Source: UBA2031 sp037189985
Lineage (GTDB): Bacteria > Pseudomonadota > Gammaproteobacteria > Pseudomonadales > Moraxellaceae
Direction: 5' to 3'
Assembly: GCA_037189985.1 (NCBI GenBank)
Contig: JBBCJX010000005.1
Coordinates: forward strand, 10,659-74,658
DNA length: 64,000 nt
Under the pieces are notes generated by a model. That model ran no database searches. It saw only the letters and a list, made by a program, of their open reading frames with translations, and was not told where the DNA came from. The position numbers and the translations under genes were made by a program. Shown piece by piece: positions 29,459 to 37,921 of the stretch (positions are counted from its first letter, which is position 1; each line of letters starts with the position of its first letter).

Positions 29459-30814
29459 TCAGCTGGCGGCAACAGGCTTGCGCTTGCGCGGGGGGCGGCG
29501 GCGTTTCTTTTCACCGCTGCTGCCACTGCCGCCGCCGTTTTCCAGAGCGCGCAGCATTTCGGCCTGCAGGCCGGGATCGGCATCCTGATAACGCGTCCAC
29601 CATGCTCCGAAACCTCCGGTGTCTTCGCCGGCTTCTTCACGCAATACAAGGAAGTCGTAGGCAGCGCGGAAGCGTTGCTGCTGGACCAGTGCCTCTACCT
29701 GACGCGGGCGGGGACGCTCGATGCGGGGCTGCATTTCCCAGATTTCACGCATGGTCTGGGCGGTGAAGCGGGTAATGGCCGTGCGTGCCGTCTGCCGGGT
29801 GATGACGCGTTGCCCGGCCTGTTGCAGGGCGGGGACGGCAGGCTCGCCCCGGTCGAGCAGGCGCTGGTATTCCTCCTGCACATTGCCCCAGAGGAGCGCT
29901 GCAAAGAAAAAGGCAGGATTGACGCTGCGGCCATCGGCAATACGGGTGTCGGTGCTGAGGGCTGTCAGTTGCAACAGGCGTCGGTTTTCCTCGGAGAGGC
30001 GGGTTTGCGGGAAGAGGTGACGGAAGAGATCGTATTCCGCCAGCAGTTCCAGCACGCGCCCGGCATGGCCGGAGGCCAGCAGCTTCTGGCTTTCGTCGAA
30101 GAGGCGGTGATTCGAGATGTCGTCCAGCAGGTCGCCAAGCTCGCGTATCGGAGCCGCCGTGGCGGCCTCGAGCCCGAAGTCCAGCTTGGCGGCAAAGCGT
30201 ATGGCACGCAGCATGCGTACAGGGTCTTCGCGGTAGCGGGTTTCCGGGTCACCAATCAGGCGGAGCTGGCGTTTTTCCAAGTCCTTGAGGCCACCGGCAA
30301 AGTCCCAGACACTGAAGTCGTCGATGGAGTAATAGAGTGCGTTGACGGTGAAGTCGCGGCGTTCGGCATCTTCTTCCACCGAGCCCCAGACATTGTCACG
30401 CAGGATGAGGCCGTCATTGGAGGTGCGGGCGTGGTTGTCGCCATCGGCCTGTGAGTGATGGGCGCGGAAGGTGGCTACCTCGATGATTTCGCGGCCATAG
30501 CGCACATGGGCCAGCCGGAAGCGCCGGCCTATCAGTTGGCATTGTCCGCCGAAGACCTGCTTGACCTGTTCGGGCGTGGCATGGGTGGCAATGTCGAAAT
30601 CCTTGGGATGCAGGCCCAGCAGCAGGTCGCGCACACCACCGCCGACAAGGAAGGACTGGTAGCCATGCTCGCGCAGGCGGTACAGGGTTTTCAGGGCCGC
30701 GCTGCTGATGTCCTTGCGAGAAATGTTGTGCTGGTCCCGGGGAATCACGACGCGCTCAAGGGCGGGTGGCGTCGGGGATTTGCCTCTCAGGCGGTTGATC
30801 AGGGCTTTGATCAT
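29459..30814 (-). CDS. pcnB: Poly(A) polymerase I
   Basis: Adds poly(A) to RNA 3' ends and promotes decay. The protein has 451 residues from ATG 30814 (MIKALINRLRGKS); an in-frame TTG five codons upstream is possible and neither has a clear ribosome site. The nucleotidyltransferase signature LVGGGVRDLLLGLHPKDFDIATHA (about 62-85, with Asp-x-Asp) is followed by the RNA-binding head (RRFRLAHV, RDFTVNALYY) and a basic C-terminal tail with KKRRRPPRKRK. It lies downstream of the crcZ-like RNA on the same strand. Confidence 0.95.
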   Translation of the reverse strand: MIKALINRLRGKSPTPPALERVVIPRDQHNISRKDISSAALKTLYRLREHGYQSFLVGGGVRDLLLGLHPKDFDIATHATPEQVKQVFGGQCQLIGRRFRLAHVRYGREIIEVATFRAHHSQADGDNHARTSNDGLILRDNVWGSVEEDAERRDFTVNALYYSIDDFSVWDFAGGLKDLEKRQLRLIGDPETRYREDPVRMLRAIRFAAKLDFGLEAATAAPIRELGDLLDDISNHRLFDESQKLLASGHAGRVLELLAEYDLFRHLFPQTRLSEENRRLLQLTALSTDTRIADGRSVNPAFFFAALLWGNVQEEYQRLLDRGEPAVPALQQAGQRVITRQTARTAITRFTAQTMREIWEMQPRIERPRPRQVEALVQQQRFRAAYDFLVLREEAGEDTGGFGAWWTRYQDADPGLQAEMLRALENGGGSGSSGEKKRRRPPRKRKPVAAS

Positions 30815-30850
30815 GAAGGGGACTGGCAAAGACTGGCTGGAAAGTCGCGG

Positions 30851-30859
30851 ATGATAGCA
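30851..30859 (-). promoter_or_regulatory. Possible pcnB extended -10 promoter
   Basis: TGCTATCAT on the minus strand, about 37 bp before the pcnB ATG, fits an extended -10 element. No -35 is obvious. Confidence 0.3.
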
Positions 30860-30924
30860 AGTTCCGGTGCTGCCGGCAGGCGCTGTTTAAGGGCTTGTAG
30901 CTGAGTGGCGGACTCCACATAGAA

Positions 30925-31236
30925 GTGCGGGAGGCCTAGGCCTCCCGCATGCGCTGAACATGATGTTCTATCTGATGTTGTGGTGCTTTCTTCTTGTTGC
31001 CGGCCTTTGTTGTTGTTTTTGGCCTTTGGCGCTCTTTTTTTCTTCTTGTTGCTCTTGTTCTTGTTGTTGCCTGCGCCTTTGACATCAGGATCAGGTTTTA
31101 TCGGTAGGGCTCAGCTATGAAGCCTCCTGGTCATAGCTGAGCCTTTCCTTGTCCGCTGCGTTTGTTTTTCTTCTTCTTGTTTTCTTGTTGTTGTGTCAGC
31201 GGAGACCGACTGCGCTGTTGTTTTTATTGTTGCGCA
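30925..31236 (-). ncRNA. crcZ: CrcZ-like regulatory RNA (Hfq/Crc-titrating)
   Basis: No ORF fits this 600-bp gap between cbrB and pcnB, the position of CrcZ in Pseudomonas. A sigma-54 promoter places the 5' end near 31236. The RNA would open with a TGCGC/GCGCA stem (31211-31236) displaying the loop AACAATAAAAACAACA. Further A-rich AAN-repeat clusters, the kind bound by the Hfq distal face with Crc, lie at 31161-31194, 31034-31069, 31006-31020 and 30987-31000. A perfect 13-bp stem (31108-31120 with 31131-31143) lies between them. The 3' end is probably the palindromic GC hairpin at 30927-30948, which lacks a good U-tract. Length is about 310 nt; P. aeruginosa CrcZ is about 400. Confidence 0.8.
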
Positions 31237-31246
31237 CTACCCCTAT

Positions 31247-31263
31247 AGCAGGGGCCGTGCCAA
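31247..31263 (-). promoter_or_regulatory. Sigma-54 (RpoN) promoter of the crcZ-like RNA
   Basis: Minus strand TTGGCACGGCCCCTGCT: GG and GC dinucleotides with the invariant 10-base spacing and near-consensus TTGGCAC and TGCT blocks. It points away from cbrB toward pcnB. Confidence 0.85.
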
Positions 31264-31347
31264 CTTTTTGAATAAAATTAATTTCAATTTAAAACAATGA
31301 GTTAGGTTTTCTTTGGGGCAGTGGCAGTACAGCGGGGAAGGGGCTGG

Positions 31348-31396
31348 GTAACAGTTATGGGGTAGCGCTGTAACGGTTGCGTGTAGGTGAGTAACA
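31348..31396 (-). promoter_or_regulatory. Three phased CbrB-type upstream activator half-sites
   Basis: GTAACA (31348-31353), GTAACG (31370-31375) and GTAACA (31391-31396) as read on the plus strand, i.e. TGTTAC/CGTTAC in the transcript direction. They are spaced 22 and 21 bp apart (two helical turns), 85-135 bp upstream of the -24 element. An AT-rich tract (31264-31305) between them and the promoter could favour bending. Confidence 0.7.
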
Positions 31397-31431
31397 CCGT
31401 GTCACCAAATGTGCAGGGCCCTGTCACCGGC

Positions 31432-32847
31432 TCATGCCTGCGCTTCCAGGCCATCTCCTTCCGGGGGCGGATCGGTGTCGCCGCTCCCTTTGCGGCGGGG
31501 GATGCCCAGGCGCTGCCGACGCTCCCAGAGGGATTTGCGGCTAATGCCCAGCTTCTGGGCCAGCTCCGTTTCCGACATATGCTCCTGATGTTCAAGCACG
31601 AAATGCTGGAAGTAGTCTTCCAGTGAGAGGCCGGCCGGGGGTTCGTTGGCCGAGGTGGTGCGCCCGCCGGTACGTGTGGGGCTGGGCTCGTCACGCAGGT
31701 AGTCGATGGCGAGGTGGTCCGGGCTGATTTCCTCGGATTCGCAAAGGATGGCGGCACGCTCGATGGCATTTTCCAGCTCGCGGACATTGCCCGGCCAAGG
31801 GTAGTTGCGCATGGCTTCAAGGGCTTCTTCGCCAAAGTGCAGGGGGCCGACGCCAAGGCGCAGTGCCGTGCGTTCCAGCAGGGTTTCGGCCAGTTCCAGA
31901 ATGTCGTCGCCACGTTCGCGGAGCGGCGGCAGCAGTAGTTCTACGACATGCAGGCGATAGTAAAGGTCTTCGCGGAAGCGGCCTTCGCTGGCCAGCTTCT
32001 TGAGGTCGCGGTGGGTAGCTGCAACAAGGCGCACGTCCACGCGTCGGGCCTGCGTGGAACCGATGCGGCGGATTTCCTTCTCTTGCAGCAAGCGCAGCAA
32101 CCGGGCCTGGGCTTCCATGGGAAGCTCGCCGATTTCGTCCAGGAAAAGCGTGCCGCCATCAGCGGCCTCCACCAGACCCTTGCGCGTTGCCTGGGCGCCG
32201 GTAAAGGAGCCTTTCTCGTGACCGAAAAGCTCGGACTCGATCAGGGTTTCAGGAATCGCCGCGCAATTCACGGAAATGAGCGGGCTGGAAGCACGCGGGC
32301 TCTGGTCGTGCAGGGCGCGGGCCACCAGTTCCTTGCCGGTGCCGGACTCTCCCCGGATGAGCACCGTGGTGGCCATGGGTGCGACCTTGCGGATGCGGTT
32401 CAGCACATCCTGCATTGCCGTGCAGGAGCCGATCATGCCGGTGGTGGGATAGCTGCGCGCCACCTGCTGCTTGAGGGCTTCGTTCTGTGCCAGCAGGTTT
32501 TTTTCCCGCAGCACGCGTTCGACAGCCAGCAGCATCTCGTCATGGTCGAAGGGCTTGGAGATGTAGTCCACGGCCCCTTGCTTCATAGCCTCCACGGCCG
32601 ATTTCAGGTTGCCGAAGCTGGTCATGATGAGGACGGGAACGGGGCTGGCCTTGGCGATCAGGGTAGTGCCGACATCACCCGGCAGGCGTACGTCGCTGAT
32701 GATGAGGTCGAAATCTTCCAGGCTGTAGCGCTCGCAGGCGTCTGCCACTGCGCCTGCCTCGCTCACGCTGTAGCCGTGGCGTTCCAGCAGACGCTTGAGG
32801 CTGGAGCGGATCAGGGCTTCGTCTTCAACGATGAGGATGTGGCTCAT
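31432..32847 (-). CDS. cbrB: CbrB, sigma-54-dependent response regulator
   Basis: NtrC-family activator that, in Pseudomonas, turns on crcZ and carbon/nitrogen catabolic genes. The protein has 471 residues from ATG 32847 (MSHILIVEDEALIRSS). It has a receiver domain with phospho-acceptor Asp52, an AAA+ domain with Walker A GESGTGKE at 166-173, the sigma-54 contact loop as GSFTGA at 213-218 (consensus GAFTGA), Walker B GGTLFLDEIGEL, and a Fis-type helix-turn-helix near 430-460. It sits 31 bp after cbrA and directly upstream of its predicted target RNA. Confidence 0.95.
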   Translation of the reverse strand: MSHILIVEDEALIRSSLKRLLERHGYSVSEAGAVADACERYSLEDFDLIISDVRLPGDVGTTLIAKASPVPVLIMTSFGNLKSAVEAMKQGAVDYISKPFDHDEMLLAVERVLREKNLLAQNEALKQQVARSYPTTGMIGSCTAMQDVLNRIRKVAPMATTVLIRGESGTGKELVARALHDQSPRASSPLISVNCAAIPETLIESELFGHEKGSFTGAQATRKGLVEAADGGTLFLDEIGELPMEAQARLLRLLQEKEIRRIGSTQARRVDVRLVAATHRDLKKLASEGRFREDLYYRLHVVELLLPPLRERGDDILELAETLLERTALRLGVGPLHFGEEALEAMRNYPWPGNVRELENAIERAAILCESEEISPDHLAIDYLRDEPSPTRTGGRTTSANEPPAGLSLEDYFQHFVLEHQEHMSETELAQKLGISRKSLWERRQRLGIPRRKGSGDTDPPPEGDGLEAQA

Positions 32848-32878
32848 GGATGTCTCTGTGGTGGCTTTGGCCCGGTAT

Positions 32879-35839
32879 TCATTGCCGCCTGATCTCCAGA
32901 TCATCCAGCCAGGCCGGCAGCATGATCTGGACGATCACGCCATTGCCCTGATCGTAGTCTGCTTTGTCGATGAGTTGAATGCGGCCTTCGTGTTCTTCGA
33001 CGATGCCGTGCACCAGTGCCAGGCCGAGCCCGGTGCCCTTGCCGGTTTCCTTGGTGGTGACGAAGGGCTCGAAGAGGGCATTGCGTATTTCCCCCGAAGG
33101 CAGGCCCTTGCCGAAATCCTCGATTTCAAAACGCACGCGCGGACCATGCGTGGTGGCGCGGACGATGATGGCGCTGCCCTTGGGGCTGGCATCGCGGGCA
33201 TTGGAGAGCAGGTTGATGAACACCTGCGTGAGGCGTTGCGTATCCCCCGCCACCAGCGTGTCCGGTCGGCATTCGTTACGGAATTCGTGATCGCGGCCTT
33301 CTGGCCCCAGTTGCAGCAGCTGCATGGCCTCATCGACGGCGGCTGCGAGATTGACCGGGCCGCGGTGCTGGCGCTGGCTGTCCGCACGGGCAAAGCCCAC
33401 CAGCGACTGCACGATGCGCGAGATGCGATGCGTCTGCTCCAGAATCTGCTGGCTGGCATCCACGATTTCAGGGTCGGCCTGTTCGGCCTTGAGATTTTGC
33501 GCCAGGCAGGCGATGCCGGTGACGGGATTGCCGATTTCATGCGCGACGCCGGCGGCAAGGCGGCCTATCGATGCCAGTCGCTCGTTGTGCGAGACGCGCT
33601 GTTCCAAACGATGCATTTCCGAGAGGTCTTCCACCACGATCACCTGCGAATCCGGATGCCCAAGGCTGTCGCCCTCGCTGATGATGGCGCGGTTCAGGCT
33701 GACCCAGCGGGTTTCGCCCTGGCTTTCCACCTGCTTGCGATAAAGCTGCACGGTGGGCCCGATGAGGAAATCCAGGAACAGCTCCTGCCAGGGTGAGGGC
33801 AGGCTGCTGAGGCGGGAGCCGATCACCTGCTCGTCGCTGATGCCGGTCAGAGTCATCATGGCCTGGTTCCAGGACAGGATTTCCAGGTCGCGTCCCAGAG
33901 AGCACACCCCGATGGGCAGGTCGAACAGCGTCTGGCGGTGGAAGCGGCGCAGTGAGTCCAGTTCGGCTGCCAGGCCGGAAAGGCGATGCCGGTAATCTTC
34001 CAGCCGCGACTCGATGTAGTGGATATCCTCCGAAGAGCCGTCAGTTTCGCTGCGAATCTTGTAGGGCAGGTGCTGGTCCAGGATGTCCTGCGCCACGGAA
34101 GGACCGAGCAGGCCGGACAGGTTGGATTCGATCTGGTCGCGCAGGCGGCGCAGAGCGTAGGGACGTGTCTCGCTGGGGTGCATGGCGAGGTCGGCCAGCG
34201 CCATCTGCACTTCGCGCTCGGCGGTGATGCGACCCAGCGGCTCCGACAGGCCACGCACGAACTCGCTGACACTGGTCGTGGTGAGTTCCCAGCGATAGGG
34301 CCGGCGCAGGTTGTCCACCGAGCAGGTATTGGCGGCAATCTGTTCGCTGGGCGTTTGCTTGCCCAGGAGTGACACCATCACGCCGACCAGTGCATTCACC
34401 AGTACGGAGCCGGTGCCCATGGTTTGCCAGTAATCGGTGTTGTCGCGCAGGGAAACCTGTAGCCAGCCCAGCGTGGGCAAGAAATCCATTTCCACGAGAT
34501 AAGGCACGACCAGTGTGACGAACCACAGCAGCATGCCGGCTGTGAGACCGCTGATGAAGCCCTTGCGGTTGGCGCGTGGCCAGAACAGTACGCCGATCAG
34601 GCCCGGCGCAAACTGCAGCGTGGCCACGAAGGTCAGCATGGCCATTTCCGTCATGCTGTGGCGCTGGTCCAGCAGCACATAGGCAATGTAGGAGGCGGCG
34701 ATGATGCCCATGATGAGCAGGCGCCGCATCCACAGTATCCAGCGGTAGATGTTCTGTTCCGGCGTGGGCTGGTAGACCGGCAGTACAAGGTGGTTGAGCG
34801 CCATGGAGGCCAGCGCCAGCGTGCTGACGATGATGAGCCCCGAGGCGGCCGCGAGCCCCCCCACAAAGACCAGCAGCGGCAGCCAGCCCGAGCCCGAGGC
34901 CAGTGCCACGCCAAGGGTGAAGTATTCCGGATGCAGGTCCAGCCCGAGCCGGAGCCCGGCCCAGAGCAGTATGGGGACGGCCAGCGCCATGCCGATGAGG
35001 TAGAGCGGCAGGCCCCAGCTTGCCGTCACCAGCGCGCGCGGACTGAAATTCTCGGTGAAGGTCATCTGGTACATGTAGGGCATGACCACGGCCGAGAACA
35101 GGAAGGAAAGGATCAGGATGTGCCAGAAGCCGCCCTTGAGCGGCTCGTAGAGCATGTGCAGTGCATCGGGCGTGGCCGTCAGCCATTCGTTGAGGCCGCT
35201 GCGCCCACCCAGCACGCCCTGCCAGGCAAACCAGCCCACGGCGGCCATGGCCAGCAGCTTGATGACAGACTCCAGCGCAATCGCCACCACTAGGCCTTCG
35301 TGTTTTTCACGCGGTGAAAGGTGGCGGGCACCGAAGAGCACGGTGAAGGCCATGATCACGCCGCAGAACACCAGCGCCATCCACTGGTGCTGGACACCCG
35401 GCGTGAGGATCTGCGCAGAGTCGGCCACCGCCCGTATCTGCAGGGCCAGCATGGGCATCATGCCCACGATCATGGCCAGCGTGGTCAGCGAGCCTACGGT
35501 CTGGCTGCGGTAGCGGTAAGCAAAGAGATCAGCCAGCGAGCCTAACTGGTAGGTCTTGGCGAGGCGCAGTATCGGCGCCAGCAATACCGGTGCGAGCAGG
35601 AAGGCACCGGAAATCCCGAGATAAAACGCCAGGAAGTTGTAGCCACTCTGGTGCGCAAAGCCGACCACGGCATACACACCCCAGGCACTCACATAGACAC
35701 CCAGCGACAGCACGTACACGGCCGGGTGCCGCACCCAGCGTACCGGCACCAGTCCCGATTCGCTGATGTAGGCAACGATGAAGAGAAGGAAGAGGTAGCC
35801 GACGCCCAGCGCCAGCAGTTCACCGGGGCTGAAGGTCAT
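32879..35839 (-). CDS. cbrA: CbrA, transporter-fused sensor histidine kinase
   Basis: 986 residues, the CbrA length. About 13 membrane helices of the sodium:solute symporter (SLC5) family fill residues 1-500. They are followed by a linker, a PAS domain near 620-740, the H-box with His767 in GVAHEIGNPVTG, and an ATPase domain with N-box NLLSNARDA and GTGLGLAL near 950. It senses the carbon/nitrogen state and phosphorylates CbrB; histidine uptake by the transporter part is reported in Pseudomonas. It is preceded by a cbrX-like small gene 45 bp upstream. Confidence 0.96.
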   Translation of the reverse strand: MTFSPGELLALGVGYLFLLFIVAYISESGLVPVRWVRHPAVYVLSLGVYVSAWGVYAVVGFAHQSGYNFLAFYLGISGAFLLAPVLLAPILRLAKTYQLGSLADLFAYRYRSQTVGSLTTLAMIVGMMPMLALQIRAVADSAQILTPGVQHQWMALVFCGVIMAFTVLFGARHLSPREKHEGLVVAIALESVIKLLAMAAVGWFAWQGVLGGRSGLNEWLTATPDALHMLYEPLKGGFWHILILSFLFSAVVMPYMYQMTFTENFSPRALVTASWGLPLYLIGMALAVPILLWAGLRLGLDLHPEYFTLGVALASGSGWLPLLVFVGGLAAASGLIIVSTLALASMALNHLVLPVYQPTPEQNIYRWILWMRRLLIMGIIAASYIAYVLLDQRHSMTEMAMLTFVATLQFAPGLIGVLFWPRANRKGFISGLTAGMLLWFVTLVVPYLVEMDFLPTLGWLQVSLRDNTDYWQTMGTGSVLVNALVGVMVSLLGKQTPSEQIAANTCSVDNLRRPYRWELTTTSVSEFVRGLSEPLGRITAEREVQMALADLAMHPSETRPYALRRLRDQIESNLSGLLGPSVAQDILDQHLPYKIRSETDGSSEDIHYIESRLEDYRHRLSGLAAELDSLRRFHRQTLFDLPIGVCSLGRDLEILSWNQAMMTLTGISDEQVIGSRLSSLPSPWQELFLDFLIGPTVQLYRKQVESQGETRWVSLNRAIISEGDSLGHPDSQVIVVEDLSEMHRLEQRVSHNERLASIGRLAAGVAHEIGNPVTGIACLAQNLKAEQADPEIVDASQQILEQTHRISRIVQSLVGFARADSQRQHRGPVNLAAAVDEAMQLLQLGPEGRDHEFRNECRPDTLVAGDTQRLTQVFINLLSNARDASPKGSAIIVRATTHGPRVRFEIEDFGKGLPSGEIRNALFEPFVTTKETGKGTGLGLALVHGIVEEHEGRIQLIDKADYDQGNGVIVQIMLPAWLDDLEIRRQ

Positions 35840-35884
35840 GGATGGGGCTCGTGGCGGTGGTTGTGCAGGCAGTCATTGCGCGTG

Positions 35885-36067
35885 TCACTGCTCAAGGTCA
35901 TTCAAGTCACGGCTGTGCGCCACCCAGAAGCTGAGCCCGATGAGCGCCAGCCAGATCAGGTAGGGGCGATACCAGGCCGTGCCCCCTTCGCTCCACCACT
36001 CGATGATGGCGGGAGAGAGAAGGTAGGCGCCGGCAATGAAGAGCAGGACGAGGCGGTCGATATACAT
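35885..36067 (-). CDS. cbrX: CbrX-like small membrane protein
   Basis: 60 residues with two hydrophobic helices (about 6-24 and 35-50) and the pattern MYIDRLVLLFIAGAYLLSPA. A small membrane-protein ORF immediately upstream of cbrA is a conserved feature of Pseudomonas cbr loci, and size, topology and position match. It probably belongs to the cbrX-cbrA-cbrB transcript. In Pseudomonas gluQ lies just upstream; here an accessory stretch intervenes. The symbol is assigned mainly by position and is therefore tentative. Confidence 0.75.
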   Translation of the reverse strand: MYIDRLVLLFIAGAYLLSPAIIEWWSEGGTAWYRPYLIWLALIGLSFWVAHSRDLNDLEQ

Positions 36068-36178
36068 GCAGCAACCCGGGTTTCCGCAGGCGGGGCTGGC
36101 CTGTGGCAGGGAGCAAGGTAGCAGCGGCTCCGGGCGGCGCCAAGCCTGTGCCGCAGGTTTCCGTGTTTCTGTGAGCCT

Positions 36179-37372
36179 TCAGACCTTGGCGTGCCGCGGT
36201 CTTCCGAGCAGCAACAAAGGCAGCAGGCAGGCCGAAACTCCCCAGAGGCCCATCATCACGCCCAGCGGCAGGGCCGTGCCGTCATGCCAGAGGCTCATGC
36301 TGGAGCCTGCCAGTGTGGCCAGTGCAAATTGCAGTGCTCCCATGAGTGCCGATGCTGTGCCGGCCTGCGCACCTTGGTCGGCCAGTGCGGCGGCGCCGGC
36401 ATTGGGTGCGATGAATCCCATGCTGGCAGCAAACACGAAAAATCCCGCCAGCAGCATGGGCAAGGTTTCCACGCCCAAGGCCGTGATGCTGGCGAGGAAG
36501 ATGCCAGCGGTGGCTGTCGCCAGAAGCCCGGCGGTGAGCAGCGTAGTCATGGCGTAATGCCGCAACAACAGCATGTTGATCTGTGAGGCGGCGATCAGGC
36601 CGAAGGCATTCACGCCAAACATCCAGCCGTATTGCTGCGGGCTGAGAGCGTGCAGTTGCATGACCACGAACGGCGAGCCGGCGATGTAGGCAAACATGCC
36701 GGAGAAGGCGAGGCCGCTGGCCAGCGTGTAGGCCATGAAGGGGCGATGCCGCAACAGGCCGCCATAGGCACGCAGGACCTTGCCCCACTGCAACGGCACG
36801 GCATGGCGTGTGTCATGGCTTTCCTGCAGTGCGCGCCAGACGAAGCAAAGGCAGAGCAGGGAAAAGAGCGCGAGGATGACAAAAAGGGCACGCCAGCTCG
36901 CCACTTGCAACAGCATGCTGCCCAGCACCGGTGCGAGGATGGGCGCCAGCCCCATGACCAGCATCAGCAGTGAAAAGGCGCGAGCTGCTTCCTGTGGCTG
37001 GCAGCGGTCGCGCACGATGGCGCGTGCGATCACCATGCCGGCACAGCCACCCAAGCCCTGCAGGAAGCGCCAGGCCACCAGTGTTTCCACAGACTCGCTG
37101 AGCGCTGCGCCAGCCGATGCCACGATGAACAACAGCAGGCCCACGTAAAGCGGCGGTTTGCGGCCGAAGCGGTCACTGAAAGGGCCGTAGAAAAGCTGCC
37201 CCAGCGCCACGCCTATGAAGAAGGCAGCCAGAGTAAGTTCGACACGCCCGACGGCGTTCAGATCGGAGGCGATTGCAGGGAAGGCGGGCAGGTACATGTC
37301 GATGGAGAGCGGCGCAATCGCGGTCAGCGCGCCCATCAGGATGATCCAGCCGGGAATGCGGGAAGGTGACAT
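36179..37372 (-). CDS. Bcr/CflA-family MFS drug efflux transporter
   Basis: 397 residues from ATG 37372, with AAGGA upstream; the longer open frame (51 more codons) is not transporter-like. Twelve membrane helices. The N-terminus ILMGALTAIAPLSIDMYLPAFP is the Bcr/CflA hallmark (the acidic Asp in helix 1), and the motif-A-like GPFSDRFGRKPPL lies at about 75-87. Relatives export bicyclomycin, chloramphenicol or sulfonamides; the substrate here is unknown. It is the first gene of the accessory stretch between cbrX and gluQ. Confidence 0.92.
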   Translation of the reverse strand: MSPSRIPGWIILMGALTAIAPLSIDMYLPAFPAIASDLNAVGRVELTLAAFFIGVALGQLFYGPFSDRFGRKPPLYVGLLLFIVASAGAALSESVETLVAWRFLQGLGGCAGMVIARAIVRDRCQPQEAARAFSLLMLVMGLAPILAPVLGSMLLQVASWRALFVILALFSLLCLCFVWRALQESHDTRHAVPLQWGKVLRAYGGLLRHRPFMAYTLASGLAFSGMFAYIAGSPFVVMQLHALSPQQYGWMFGVNAFGLIAASQINMLLLRHYAMTTLLTAGLLATATAGIFLASITALGVETLPMLLAGFFVFAASMGFIAPNAGAAALADQGAQAGTASALMGALQFALATLAGSSMSLWHDGTALPLGVMMGLWGVSACLLPLLLLGRPRHAKV

Positions 37373-37515
37373 CGGTCTTTCCTTGAAGCGGGCGGCTACC
37401 CTGCAAAAAGCCTTGCTTGAATACAAGCGCTCGGACGGTGACAGCCCACCATTTCGGAGTGCTATGGTTGTACGGTTCCTCGCGGGACTTTTTCCATTTT
37501 CAAGGGAGACAAGCC

Positions 37516-37857
37516 ATGGCGGCACATTTCGAGTTGAGCAAGGCCAGCAACGGCAAGCAGTTCTACTTCGTGCTGAAGGCGGGCAACGGTGAAATCATCC
37601 TGACCAGTGAAATGTACGAAACCCGTGCCAGCGCGGATAACGGCATTGCTTCGGTACAGAAGAACAGTCCCGATGCCGGGCGCTATGAGCGCAAGAAATC
37701 CAAGGACGACAAGGATTACTTCGTACTCAAGGCGGCCAACCATCAGGTCATCGGCCAGAGCCAGCGCTACAGCTCGGCAGCTTCCATGGAGTCCGGCATT
37801 GCCAGTGTCCAGAAAAACGGCAGCACCACGGTCGTCAAAGACAACACTGGCGCTTGA
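37516..37857 (+). CDS. DUF1508 / YegP-type tandem-repeat protein
   Basis: 113 residues from ATG 37516 with GGGAG ten bases upstream. It consists of two tandem DUF1508 repeats: about 5-52 (FELSKASNGKQFYFVLKAGN, ETRASADNGIASVQKN) and about 57-103 (YFVLKAANHQVIGQSQRY, SMESGIASVQKN). The family is widespread and small and has no established function. It is divergent from the MFS gene with a 143-bp gap. Confidence 0.9.
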   Translation: MAAHFELSKASNGKQFYFVLKAGNGEIILTSEMYETRASADNGIASVQKNSPDAGRYERKKSKDDKDYFVLKAANHQVIGQSQRYSSAASMESGIASVQKNGSTTVVKDNTGA

Positions 37858-37921
37858 GCCTGCAGCACGCTGGACGGGTTGGTGCAACGTCAACCCGTCC
37901 AGAGTTTTCAAGCTTTGCTGC

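Noticed and set aside
30961..31236. T-rich tracts (TTCTTCTTGTTG) as simple low-complexity or CRISPR-like repeats
   Set aside because: The units are irregular with no fixed spacer length. They make sense as A-rich motifs of a minus-strand RNA.
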